Below are positions 1-12,200 of a stretch of 64,000 bases of DNA, piece by piece. The translations under genes were made by a program, and so were the position numbers. The notes beneath the pieces are model-generated. The model saw nothing but the letters and a program-made list of their open reading frames with translations. It was not told the origin of the DNA and ran no database searches. The stretch comes from Tribonema minus. Taxonomy: Eukaryota; Sar; Xanthophyceae; Tribonematales; Tribonemataceae. The number at the start of each line of letters is the position of its first letter. The first letter of the stretch is position 1. The stretch covers positions 806,001 through 870,000 of the forward strand of contig JAFCMP010000179.1 of NCBI GenBank assembly GCA_017506865.1. The letters are read 5' to 3'.

Positions 1-182
1 CACTCGTATTCTTGTGCTGCTTGCATTCTGCACGGCATCACCGCCTGCACTACTTGAACAATTGCCAACTATTGCGCTTCCTGTGTCACCACGCGCCACC
101 TGTTGACAAATCAATCGCGGGACCCGCAGAATAAACCTGCCACTTCAACTTCTCGTGTGTGGGAAGAAGCGTGCGTGCATGC

Positions 183-3043
183 ATGGACGAGGACCAGCGA
201 GACGACGTAAGGGAATCCGCGGTATCTGATGATACTGCCTTGTCGAGGCGGCTCGGCCTGCGCTGGCGGTACCGCCGCCTGTATCAGAGCCAGTTATCAG
301 CGCTGTCACGGGCGCAGGAAAACCTTGCGATTGCCTTTTCAACAGAACAAGTGCGTGAAGAAATTGCATGGCGACAGCAGCTGAGATTGTTTTGGGAACC
401 ATACGTGGCTCTCACGCAGGAGGAGCAGGAGCTAGAAAAGCAAGGTGAGCTACTGTATGCTATGCGGCTCAAAGCAGAGAGTGCGTGAGAAGCGCTTCAC
501 GACCTGCACGACAACACGTTCGCACAGAATTGAAAGCGCATTTGCTTTTCACGGGCAGGTAGCTGAGAGCCTCTGCCTCTCCATGATCAGCAAGATATTC
601 AGTGTGCAAGTGGACGTGCTCTGTGTAATGTACAGAGGCGCTTATGTACATGTGAAGTCGTTCTCCTGTCCGGTTGACCTCTTACCATGTTGTTTCCACT
701 ATCACATAGTGCACCACTGACCATTGCATGCACGTCATCAATTTTGTGACCAGTCCTGTCCGCATCTACTGTTGATGCGAACTTCTAACCTTTACCCAAG
801 CAACTCCAACTCCTGGTGCTAAAGACACGAAAGCACTTTGCTCTGAGTGTGCACACAGCTTTGATTTTCATGCTGCATGTGGATTGAGAACTTGTGAACA
901 CAGCATGATTCCCCTGCCATCGATAGTGCATTGCAACGTGTGACCTGTTCATGCAGGCACTCATACTTTGAAGTATTGCCTACATGCACAAGCAGTGATA
1001 CTTTGCTGTGCACAGAGTGCCCATTGCATGCAATCACCTTTTGAGCCATTGCTGGCATTCCATACCGATGGAACAGACAGGACTGATAAGCATGATTTTC
1101 ATCGAACAATCATGCACCAGCTGTCACGCCACTCACTAGGCACTGCGTTGTATCGCTGGCCGACCTTGCCTTCAGGTAAACTAAAAGCACTGCAGATCGA
1201 GCCGCAAGTGACAAGTGACAAGCTAATGATTGGTGTAGCCAGCAGCGATTTGCCGCCAGACCTTGTGCTCTTCTACCTTGCATTACTGGCGGCCAACGGA
1301 GTGGAGACCTGGGAAGCTGCGCTGCGGTTGGATGCCGCATCGCCTTGCTTTGAGGGCGTGCCTCCAGTGCTGGTCATGCAGTTGCTGAGCATCATCGACA
1401 GGCTCCAGCGTGATGACGTGCAAGGTAAAGCAGCACACTCTGCGTACAAACCATCCTGTGCTTAAGCTACACCCCTGATTCTGGCCCGGCCGACCAAGAG
1501 GGGGGTGTCCCCGGCACCAATCTCAAGTACTTCAGAAGTATTTCTTCTAACAATCTCAATTAGGCCTGATGGCATGCGTGTTTTTCTCAACCTTATTGTA
1601 GCTTGGCTCTATTGTGTGCTAACATGGTCAAGCACACGACGCGTTCCACCACAGCAGGCAAGCATATCTCAAGTGTTATGCTGACAAGTGTCATCATATG
1701 GATGCAATGTCTTGCAGCTGTTGATGCAACCACACAATGACAAAGTCTGCCGTCCATTTGCCACCCATGCATGTTCTTGCAACTTCACACATTAAAAGTT
1801 GATTTCAGAAAACGGATCGAACACACAACGGCACAAACGCAACCATCGCAAGTCTCACGGCCATCAAGTGCTCATATGGGCTGTTTTCGAGGCTCCCAAC
1901 TAGGCCTTGTCTAGGCTTTGGTTGCCTGTCTCCATTCGGTGTCTAAGTGCTTCTTTTGACGATGATACATTTTCGCCCAGTCGGCTGAATCATCAAGCAC
2001 ATGACCGGACCTGGTCTACACACACAATGTTGTTGATGGGGATTCACCCATATATTCACATTCGACTCACAGCAGCAGCAACAGGTGCTGAAGGAGCTCC
2101 CTAGGGGAGCATACATATCAACATGTATTGTAACTTTACTCTATGCCTTGAAACATTACTTAGTGTGCAAAACCAAATTGAATGCGCCGCAGCTCAATGG
2201 CATGTAGCTGTGCATCCTAGCCAGACCTTCCTTGAAAATTGGCACATGCAATGTTGTCACACCATACTGAAATGAACGATCAACGCACCCTTGAGAAGTG
2301 GCATGTGCAATGTTCACACATCATACTGCAATGAACGATCAACGCACATGTGCTTTATTCCTTAGTTGTAAAGCATTGTCTGCAGCGATTTAGCTCCTGC
2401 TGCCTCGTCACGCACGGGCATCAACTTGTATGCACATGTTCATCCGTCTGCATCTCCCTGTAGCTACAGCCAGGGTGTAGCTGTTGGCGAGAATCGCCGC
2501 GTCAGCCACCCGCACTATGGCCGGTACGGCAGCACAGCTATGGTGGGAGCGCAATGTAGGAAGGTCACCGAGACTTCATTGTGGAAACAGTTGGAACCGT
2601 TGCCGCCGGCAGTGCCATGTGCTGCACATCAGTCACTCCCCGCTCTGTCGTACTGAGTATGTCCAATGTTCGCTGCCCGCCAGCACAAAGTGACATACTG
2701 TTCAGATTAGGGTTAGGGTTAGGGTTAGGCTAACCCAAACCCTAACCTTCTCCTGCGCGCGCGATGCGCGCCACCTTCACGACAAGATATCATATGATGG
2801 ACACAAGCCAAACGGCGCGTCCTCACCACCGACAAGTGACTCAGACTCAGAATCAGACTCAGCACAGGCGCTGACCCATTTTTCTTTTTACTGCCAACCA
2901 CAGCTCTTGCAAGGGATGAGGTCTTGCAGCGGATATGCGGGTTAGGACAGTGGGCCTGGTCTTTTCTGCCGGCGTCAGTCGCTGGTCTGTTCTATGCTGA
3001 AAGCGTGCGGAGTACAGACGATGTGGCTGACAAGAAAGACTGA
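183..3043 (+). CDS. hypothetical protein, three-exon gene
   Basis: I do not recognise this protein. Exons 183-444, 1176-1424 and 2904-3043 join in phase 1 at both introns and give 216 aa. The start is the first ATG, at 183, of a frame that is also open just upstream, so the gene could begin earlier. The first exon is rich in Arg, Gln and Glu and looks helical (EEIAWRQQ, TQEEQELEKQ). The second holds a hydrophobic stretch (DLVLFYLALLAANG) and ends QRDDVQ. The third has a strong pyrimidine-rich acceptor, a Trp-rich stretch (GLGQWAWSFLPAS) and stops at TGA 3041-3043. An alternative last exon, 2481-2656, is also phase 1 compatible and would give 228 aa. Exon 1 to exon 2 is the firmer join; the choice of last exon is uncertain. 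Confidence 0.55.
2707..2747. repeat. interstitial telomere-like tract, head-to-head
   Basis: Four TTAGGG-like units are followed directly by CTAACCC/CCCTAACC units, so the tract inverts in the middle. It lies in the second intron of the preceding gene, not at a chromosome end. Confidence 0.85.
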
Positions 3044-3690
3044 CCGACTTTTTGCAAGGGCCGTACGTGTGCCACTGAAGTTGTATCACTGAAGTTGTAC
3101 TTGAATATTGTGATCATCATGCTCCCAGTGTGAGTCACAAGGCAGCAGCATACCGCCAATCTGCATCGCATGTGGAGCTACATGGCATCAGAAAGGCATC
3201 TATAGTGTAAAACTAATGGTTTCAAACCATGCAGCTTCAAGTCGCACTGCACGCGCAGCAAGCATTTGCTGGATATAGAGATATCTATGGCACGCTGGTT
3301 GTCTATCCAACACACAAGCTCTTTTATTATGCTGCATTGCATTCTTTGTTTGTGTGAGGCTGCACAACGGTCTGCGGTTCAACCGGCGGTTGTGTGTGCT
3401 GCCTTGATTGGCAATGATGCCAATGCCTCATTGGTGCCATCATGGCAGCGTTATGACTAGGAGGCGCACGAGCAGCCTGAGGGCGACTTCAGGTCGGCTT
3501 AAGCGGGACTTAAGGAGATGGCAGTTGTTAAGGTTGGGCTGCACTTTCCACTGCGCTGTAAATGGTATTATCACAGCAAATCTCGGTATGTGTGGCTAGC
3601 ATCGGCCCCGAAGTTTGAAAGGTGCCTCGCTGGTGTGAACCAATAACCAATCGGACGGAGAGCGATGGGAACTAGTAGAGGCGGTGTGAA

Positions 3691-3722
<32 letters not shown>

Positions 3723-5148
3723 CGGGGGAGAAGGCCGGGGGATGCATCCGATGAGTCACGACGGCTAAAGTGGTGGCGGGGCCCGGTTGATGCCCAGGCA
3801 TGTGCACAGGCGCCAGTACAGGCAGCTGCTGCCTGTCAGTGGTATTTGTGACAGGGGTGAGGGCGTAGCAATGGGTGTGTGTGTGTGTGTGGTGGTAGCA
3901 CATGGCAGATATGGCAGCAACTTGAAGTGTAGCATAAACGTGTAGTGGATAGTGGGCTGGAATGTACCCTCAAGGCTGCCAGCCCTCCACTGCGTATCCT
4001 TCATACGTTCATGACCATTGAAGGAGCTTCGGCTTTCAAATTGTTGAACCACCAGGGACCACCCTGCCTTGGCACGCTGGCACTGAATCAAGGCTCTGAT
4101 TGCGACTCGTACTATAATGATGTATGCAACATGTTCAAGTTGCCCGAGGAGGAAGGCGGTCCAGACCCCCAGGGCCCTTGCTGCCAGTGCACACCTCAGG
4201 CTTCTGCTGGGCCATGGCATTCATGAAGAATGGCTTGTTTTTATTGGACAAAACACAGGTTGTCTTGGCACAAAAACGCTGCAGCGTCATTCACATGCGC
4301 CGCATGACACTGCATCAGCATCTGTGAGGGCCAATGTAGGGGCAAGTCCGACCTTTGTTCCACTTCGGAGTCAAAGGTCCTTGCCAGCGCAGACACCTCA
4401 GCTCCGACTGCTTTGCCGGAAATCATGTTAATGCCCGCCCGACAATTGTTTTTCGTGATGTGTAATAACCCATCAGAAGACGACATGTTGCAGTGTCAAG
4501 GTGTGGCGGTGTATGAAAAGCAGTGCACTGCACGCTGACAATCCTCTTGAGACAACATGAAAGAAATCAAATTTATGAGACACCATGAATAAATCAATTT
4601 ATGAAACACATGTGTACATCATCAATGGATTAGGCTTTGGCATCAGCTGGCTCCGATTAGCACGTCAAGATCATGAGTGCTATGGCGGCTCGTGATCAAG
4701 GAGCTGCAGCAGGCCATGGCAGTACGATTCTGCTGCAACTATAGTATACGCTATAGCCTCAGGCTGACGCTAATCCTAACCTAAACTTCAGCTGAAGACG
4801 GCTAAAGCAGGCAGTGCTGCATGCAAGCCCACTTCTGAAACATGGCTGGAGTAGTACCCTCGAGTTGCCAGCCCTCCCATGCTTTCTCATCAAACATTCG
4901 TGAGCAGGGAGCTTCGGCTTTGTTAAACAACAAATACATAGTATGAAGAATGGCAAAACTCAAGACTGTCCGGCTGTCAACATTGGACTTGAGAGACTTC
5001 TTGAAAAGTTGACAGCAAACTGCTTCTGCAACTATGTCCGTGACCCAGATGTAGACCATCACAGCCTGAGGTGCAGCATGCCTCGAACCCGCCTGCTTTC
5101 CGAAAAGAGTGTTATTATGATGGTTCTTGTCCTTCACGCATGTCCAAG
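3044..5148. other. spacer without a confident gene
   Basis: The spacer holds a run of 29 G (3691-3719), a short GT microsatellite near 3872-3891, and two diverged copies of one segment at about 3957-4060 and 4842-4930 (shared words TGCCAGCCCTCC and GGAGCTTCGGCTTT). On the minus strand about 5110-4802 is open and protein-like (for example KAWEGWQLEGTT), with a possible acceptor near 5100. It could be a second exon of the secreted-protein gene that starts at 5475, but I cannot fix the junction. The paired copies resemble the exon-edge echoes seen in the larger genes. Confidence 0.4.
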
Positions 5149-5475
5149 TCACGGTCGCAGCAGCCGTCTTTTCTCTTCCCACAGCAGGGATTCCTCCTCT
5201 CCTACCTGCAGCTGCTGATCCATTAGCCGTAGCAGGTACGCCCACAGTTCATCCCTGTCTGTCATGCCCATGTAGCCGCCTGCACCCTTTCTAAGAACTT
5301 CCTTCACACCAGCTCTGTCGCTTTTTAGGTCATCATATTCCTTCTGAAGTTTCTTGTTGATGCCGTACAGACTGAGCTGTCTCGCCGGTGTTTGCTTGTC
5401 ATGCCTCGGGCTAGCTGAAGGGTCGGCCGCAGCCAGGCAGACGGCACCTGCAATCAGGACAAAGATCATAGGCAT
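5149..5475 (-). CDS. small secreted coiled-coil protein
   Basis: An uninterrupted frame of 108 aa starts at ATG 5475. Residues 1-17 form a classic signal peptide (MPMIFVLIAGAVCLAAA), with likely cleavage near AAA/DPS, so the product should enter the secretory pathway. A short basic stretch with the triplet RQL (about residues 32-34) precedes a charged helical region (about 38-107: KKLQKEYDDLKSDRAG, LLRLMDQQLQ, EEESLLWEEKRRLL). RXL motifs are known processing sites in stramenopile secreted proteins; use of this one is inference. A good donor (CAG|GTAGGA) after residue 90 (exon 5206-5475, phase 0) suggests the gene may be spliced onward toward about 4802. The start lies 787 bp from that of the photolyase gene, which points the other way. 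Function unknown. Confidence 0.6.
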   Translation of the reverse strand: MPMIFVLIAGAVCLAAADPSASPRHDKQTPARQLSLYGINKKLQKEYDDLKSDRAGVKEVLRKGAGGYMGMTDRDELWAYLLRLMDQQLQVGEEESLLWEEKRRLLRP

Positions 5476-6262
5476 CGACAGTTGACGTCAACTACTGGCG
5501 GTGATTGAGGCGGCAGGACCTGCATGCCAATCAACATTCAATGCGGTGCTGACACCAGCCGAGGAGGCCAGCAACATCGCACATTACCTGCGCGACGCAG
5601 GTGGCTATGGCTGGCCACAGAGATTAGCCCGCGCTTGGCTCCGAAACGACTCGTTGGATTTGCAGGCGAGAGGGGCGAGCCTGTCCCCACGAGGCCCTGC
5701 GCCTGCGCGTAGGCGGCTATAGCCACCGCCATCCGCAGAGACAGACGCATCGACACAGATCTTGGTTTATTCCCATAGTTGAAGTTCATTGTGGGAACAG
5801 ATCATTGTGGGAACAGAACATGACGTTCGGTTGGTTTTTCTCTGGGTTGCGTATGGTTTGTGATCTCCCCTCGCCTTGCAAGCGCCGACTGACATTGCAA
5901 ACCCCGACTGACAAAATGCTGGTTCAGTAGCAATCAGCCTTCTGGTGCCTCAAGCCACACGCTTGCTTCGGTGAGCTTATTTTTGAGCATTCAATGAAAA
6001 GACATGCAACATCCTGCGTTCGCTGAACCCCCAGGGCGGCGCCTGTGTACTGCCCCTTTTCATTTTGTCTGCAACTACTGTGTATTCAGCGCACGCTTCC
6101 ACATCTTCGCAGCGTGACCCCGTCAAGGCTTCCGTTGGTCGGCTGCAGCTGACGCAGCTTTGCGAGCTAGCTCAAGCTAGGAGAGACCTGGAGTGTTAAA
6201 GTGACAGGAGCGACAGCGTGCAAAAGGCAGGAGCGGCGATCATTAGGGCGAGAGCAGCGGTC
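5476..6262. promoter_or_regulatory. divergent intergenic region (inferred shared promoter)
   Basis: The region separates the start codons of the secreted-protein gene (minus) and the photolyase gene (plus), so both promoters must lie in it or overlap it. I see no TATA box or known element that I would name. It contains a short direct repeat near 5788-5815 (CATTGTGGGAACAGA twice). Confidence 0.45.
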
Positions 6263-9200
6263 ATGACTACCGCAATTCACTGGTTTCGCAAAGGCCTCAG
6301 ATTGCATGACAATCCGGCATTGCTGCAGGCAGCGAAAGAAGCTCAGCAAGGTCAGAATGTGTTAACGCAGCTCGGTCATGGTTTATTTTCTGTGCTAACC
6401 GCAGGACTGGTATCCATACCACAGTACCTATTGTCTTGAACCTCCTCTGTCTGGACAACAACAACGCGGGGAGCCGTGCGGCAAAGAGTGTGAAAAATGG
6501 TGTGACACTGTTTTTCCTGGCAGGGCGGGAGGTCGAGTCGATAATGTAAGGAAATTTCTCATAACGGGCACGAGCGTGCACACAAGCAGCTTGCGTGCTA
6601 CTGTTCGTGAAGGCAGAACTTCAAAACAGGAATATTTTATGGTATTTGCACGATGGGTACGAGGAAGTACATGCTGTGAGAAGGCGCAGCCGTGTCAATG
6701 CGCAGCTGCGCTCACACCGCTGTGACAGCGCTCGGCTGCACCATGCGCACCTGCATCATTGCTTAGTGTGTGTGTACTACAAACAGCCGGGTCAACGCTC
6801 AGCTGCGTCAGCGCTCAGTGTGTGTGTGCGCACAGCCGTGTCAACGCGCGACTACATCATTGCTCAGTTGTATTGCGCAGCTCACAGCTCAGCTACGTCT
6901 TCGTGCTCTGTGTGTGGGTGTGCAACCGTGTCAATGCTCAGTCGCATCGGCGTTCAGCTGCACAACGCCCCCGCACCCCAAAAGACACGTGTGACGGCAG
7001 CCCTTGTTGAAGAAATTGCAAGTGTTTCGAGGCTCTGTGTCTGTAACTGTCAAGTTACTGCCAATCATTGATGCCCACTACTCAAGATTTGCATGAAATA
7101 ATCAGCAAAGCGCCGACAGCATGTCCCAGCTCCTTCGCATACAGCAAAACCCCTGTACTTTTTATTGTCAAGTCTCGCTCAGGGCGCGAAAACGCTCAGA
7201 TAAATAATATTTTTAAAAGCTTGCTGTACGGAACCTACATGTCGTGTGACAGTCTGAAGATGTATCAACGACAACCACTCCATGTACCTCTGTCCATCTG
7301 CACTTTCTGTGCGCATTCTCGCTGTTTTGCGCCTTATTGTTGAACCACCCTGCACCTTCGCAACGCTGCAGACGAGCTGCGCTTTACGCTACCACCTGTG
7401 TATGGTGACGCTCAATCAATTCAACTCATGTCAACTTCAACTTCAATGCTCCATGCACACATGCGATACCATGCTCAATCTCCACTGCTGCTGCCGCGCT
7501 TCCGTTGCGCGCAATGCAGTGTACCCGGTGTTCATGCTGGACCCGCCACACGCTGCTGATGCTCAGTCACTTCCACTCATGTCAACTTCAATTTCAATGC
7601 TCCATGCACACATGCGAGACCATGCTCAATTATTAATGCTACCTTGCTTCCGTTGCGCGATGCAGTGTACCCGGTGTTCATGCTGGATCCGCACTTTGCG
7701 AACCCCGCTAAAGTCGGTCAGCTGCGCTACGCATTTCTATTGGAGACCCTGTCGGATCTGGACACTCAGCTCAAGGGGATCGGCTCGAGACTTTATGTGG
7801 TGCAGGGGAATCCGGCGGAGCGCTTCCCTGAGCTGTTCAGGTGACCTTTCCTCGGGAAGCACTTGTGTGGAGAGAAAGGCATCAATCAACCGCCTATTAG
7901 CACTATTTCAGATACATAGAGCATGTAGCTCAATGAATGGAAAATTTGTGATTGCTGTCAGCCAGAATGTCTGAGCCGATGCTGTATACATGTTTTCACA
8001 CTGCTTCCTGGAGCAGTTTCAGGAAGCAGTGGGCTCTGTTCCATTGTGTTTGCACATTATCCCATTTGCTGCGCTATCCAAGCGAGTTCTCTAACGTCTT
8101 GTATTGTCAGAAATGTGGCTTTTGTTGCTTTTTTCAAAGCATCATTCATTTCACTCACCATTCAGTGCGCGCAGCAAGAAGACAATGCCACAGTCAGCTG
8201 TACGCCCGCAAGCTGTTGGGTATCATTTGAAGTGTAATATGGTCCACATTTGAAGTGCAATAAGGCTCTTCATTGGGTGCATGCTCAGTCATCTTTGTAA
8301 ACAATCTGCTGTGATTAAGCTTTGTAACAAGCTGCTGAGCATTGCTGAAAAGCACCCAGCAGGTGACAGCAGCCCGTGCGTTTCTCCCCTTGCTTCAACC
8401 CCTGCATGCCCTCTAATTCCTATCCTACCACTAACTGCCGTTGTCACAGGTGCAAGTGCGAGCACAAGTGAAGCTGCGGAGCCACTACTGCAAAGCACGT
8501 GCCTCGCCTCACCTCAATACTCACCTGCCTGCCTGTATATATACATACCTGCCTTTGGTGACAGGGAGTGGTCAGTAAGCCTGCTGACGTTTGAAACGGA
8601 CACGGAGCCCTACGCAAAGAAGAGAGACCAAGAGGTACATCGCACATGTGTACTTCATCACTACGCATGCATGCGTTTTCCAAGTACAATCAGTGGTACA
8701 TTGCACATGTGTACTTCATCACTACGCATGCATGCGTTTTCCAAGTACAATCAGTGGTCTTGACACAATTCACTTCAGCTTCTGGAAGTGGTTTTGTGGA
8801 ATGTTGCAGCGCTGTTGCGATTCTGTTGATGTAAGGCACTCGGTATTGCTGCTTTCTACACAAAAGCGCAACTGCATCAATAGCAGGCAGATTGTAGACC
8901 TGCGCGAAGCGCCTTCCTCTACGATTGTCAAATGATCACATCAAGAAGCACCTGCATTGTGGTCATTTCACAACAGGAATGCCCACTGTCGATTGATGTA
9001 TGATAGTGAGATGTGTGCTAGCGCTTGCATTTGTGTCGTGGTTCAACAGAGGAGGCAGCGAGTCGACAGCAGCATGACTCAGACACATGTGCACATTGAA
9101 GCTATTACAAGACCTGGTATTGCAGCGTTATGCAATACCTGATGTTGATGCTTCATGTGACCAGCCCTAACTTTAACCCTAATGCAGTGGTGTAAGCTCT

Positions 9201-12200
9201 AACACGTGGCATGATTGTTGCTCAGATCAACTTTACGCCATCCCAAGCCCTCACCCTGAATTTATTGACCCTTGCGCTACACTGCCGTCACGCAGGTGTA
9301 GAAGATTGTTGAGCCATGTGGCGTGACTGTCACTTAGCAGACTAGGTTTACGCCATCTCCAGCCCAGTCCTAACCCTTATTCGACCGACCGTAGACCTAC
9401 ACTACTGCCACGCAGGTGTGCCAGATTGCTGAGGCGTGTGGCGTGACTGTTGCTCAGCATGCTAGGTTTAAGCTAAGGCACAGCTAATCCAACCGCAACT
9501 TTGGAAATGCAACCCCACTGCCGCTCTACGCTGGCATGCAAGATTGTTGAGGCGTGTGGCATGACTTTCGCTCAGCAGACTTATGTTAACTGTAATCCTA
9601 GTCCTAACCCGAGTCCGACCAACCCTATCCCTACACTGCCGCACTACGCAGGTGTGCAAGATTGCTGAGACGTGTGGCGTGACTGTCGCTCAGCACGCGT
9701 CGCACACGCTGCACAACTTGGACCGCTACGAGGCCAAGGCGGGGTGAGTCGCCTTCATTTGTGGCAAACCTCAACAATCAAAACTTCAAATTTGCAAAGT
9801 TGAACACCACATACTTGAACAGTTTGCGCTTCTTGGCCGCCACAAAGTGTGCACTATAACGTACCATCAGCGGTATCGTTGACTCCGTGCGCCGAAAACT
9901 GTCATTGTTCACATTGTCCAGTTTGTGTATAGGCTTCAATAACATGAACTTCAACAGCCTGCCTGCCCTGACAGCATTTTGACGGCGAGCCATCTGCACG
10001 TATACTGTATGTACCAAGACCCGCAAGCTTTCCATATAAGTGGTAGATTGATGTTGCTGCATGCACTTGCTTCAGTAATGCTTGCCACCAGTGTGACATG
10101 TCAGCGCTCTCTGTTTTGTCCACTGCCACAATAAATGCCTCTGTGCAGCAGTTGATGCCCTGCCCTACTGAATCATCGTCGCGCATGGCAATATCATTCA
10201 TGAATGAAAGGTTACATGCATGAATATGCCAGCGACTCATGCCCTTGCGCCTGCGTGGCCAGTGTGCACCTTCAACAGCATGAACTTCAACAGCATGAAG
10301 TTCGATAGCATGAACGTCATGACCACATTCTTTTGCGAATGCGCCAGCGACTCATGGCGCTATTCAACAGCATGAGCTCATGAATTCACTTTCATCGATG
10401 AATGCGCCCAGCGACTCATCTCCTTACACTGTCTGCTGCTGTGGCACGTGTGCAGAGCGTCCCCGCTTCCAAAGTCATATGGCCCCTTTTTGAAGCTGTT
10501 CGACAGCCTCGGAGCCGTGCCGCAGTGCGTTGAGACTGTAACTGTCGACATCATGCCACAAGACGGTTCCGCAGTGCCTGCAGGTAAGCAGTGCTCAGAA
10601 AAGCTATGTGCTGTAAGTCACTGTTGAAGTGTGCGAATTCAAATTACATGAAAGCGTGCTTATCTACCGCGCTTGTCACGCGTGACGGCGCGCAGTGCTC
10701 AGAAGTTTGTGCTTGGCAGGTGCTGTTGAAGTTGGCAGTGCATAAACCGTAACTGCTGACGTCATACGGCAAGGCGCGGCGGGTGCGCGGTGCTCAGAGC
10801 TTTGCTGCGGCGTGACGCACCGTTCCAGAATGCAAGTTCAAGATCATATTTTTCTTCAGCGTGGCCTTGGTGCGTTGGAGCGTGACCTACCAGGATTAGG
10901 GTTAGGGTTAGGGTTATGCGGGAGCCCTGGGTGTGTCAAATTGTCTGCTCGAGCCTCTGAGCACTTTACAGTATATCATTGTCTGCAGAACTATGATGTC
11001 GTACTTCTTGAAGTGTACACAATCTGAAAGCAGTATCTGCAGGTGCCCAGTGCTATAGAGCTCAAGCTAAAGTAACTGTAGTTGTTCAAAGGTGTGGCGA
11101 CTTCATATACTTCCAACTTCGGCAGCTGTATGGCTGAAGCTCCAGAGTGGGGTCAGATCTGCTCTGCATCGTTGGCGTGATAGCTGCTGCACCTGGCGTC
11201 ACTGCTACACGCGCGCACGCAATGACTTTTTCAGAAGTCTTCATGCTGTAAAGCCTTTAGCGCAGCGCCTCTCTTTGTTGTAGCATCGTTGTGCTTCTCG
11301 TGTTGCGCCTTAACAGCGTGTGCTGAATTGGCGATCTTGAACTTGTTTGTGAGGTTGTTCTTGAAGCCTAACCCTAATTGCCGCAGAGGAGCACACGGTG
11401 CCATCGCTCGACACCACACCCTACCCACCGCTGCCTTCACATAAGCACTACACATTACCCTTGCCCTGACTCAACCCCTGACCCCAACCTTAATTGCTGC
11501 AGGTGAGCACACGGTGCCATCACTGGACACCACACCCTACCCCCCCCTGGCAAACCCCCTGCTATACCCGGGCGGTGAGACCGCAGCGCTGGCACGAATG
11601 CAGCTCCACCTTGCACGGAAGCAGTGGATTGCGAAGTTTGAGAAGCCAAAGACATCGCCAAACAGGTGCATGTACTTTTTTTATCAATTCTCGCTCCTCA
11701 TTCCATACCTCAAGTTTGGGGCCGCGAATGTTAGTCATTTTCACTTTCATGAATGTTTCATGTGCTGGCCAGAGGTAATTTGACTCCCTACTTCTGAAGA
11801 GATCCTCACCTGTGCCCAGGACGACACACACACCATCACAACGCGCGTGCTCCTGCCGACTCTACTCTTTTCTCTCACTTCAAGTTTGGGGCGGAGAACA
11901 GTGCTCAGCCCCTACCTCAAGTATCAGGCGGCGATTCCAACCATTTCCTGATGTCTTCATGTAGTTTTTCACGTGCTGGCCAGAGGTTGTTTGACCCCTC
12001 ACATGAGAGCGTGATCCTCATAAATACTTGGATGACTCATCATCATGACACACCTGACCTCCGTTCTCCTCTTCTCTTTGTAAACTTCAAGTTTGGAGCC
12101 GAGTACGACAGTGCTCAGCCCGTACCTCAAGTTTGGCTGCCTGAGCAGCCGCCTCTTCTACCACAAGCTTGCGGAGATCTACAAGGCCTCACCGGGCCAT

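Noticed and set aside
5149-5475. RXLR-type effector
   Set aside because: The motif is R-Q-L-S, not R-x-L-R, and there is no downstream EER motif; only a generic RXL processing site can be suggested.
6595-7071. 158-codon plus-strand frame in photolyase intron 1
   Set aside because: It consists of GTCAACGCTCAGCTGC-type degenerate repeats; phase does not fit the flanking exons.
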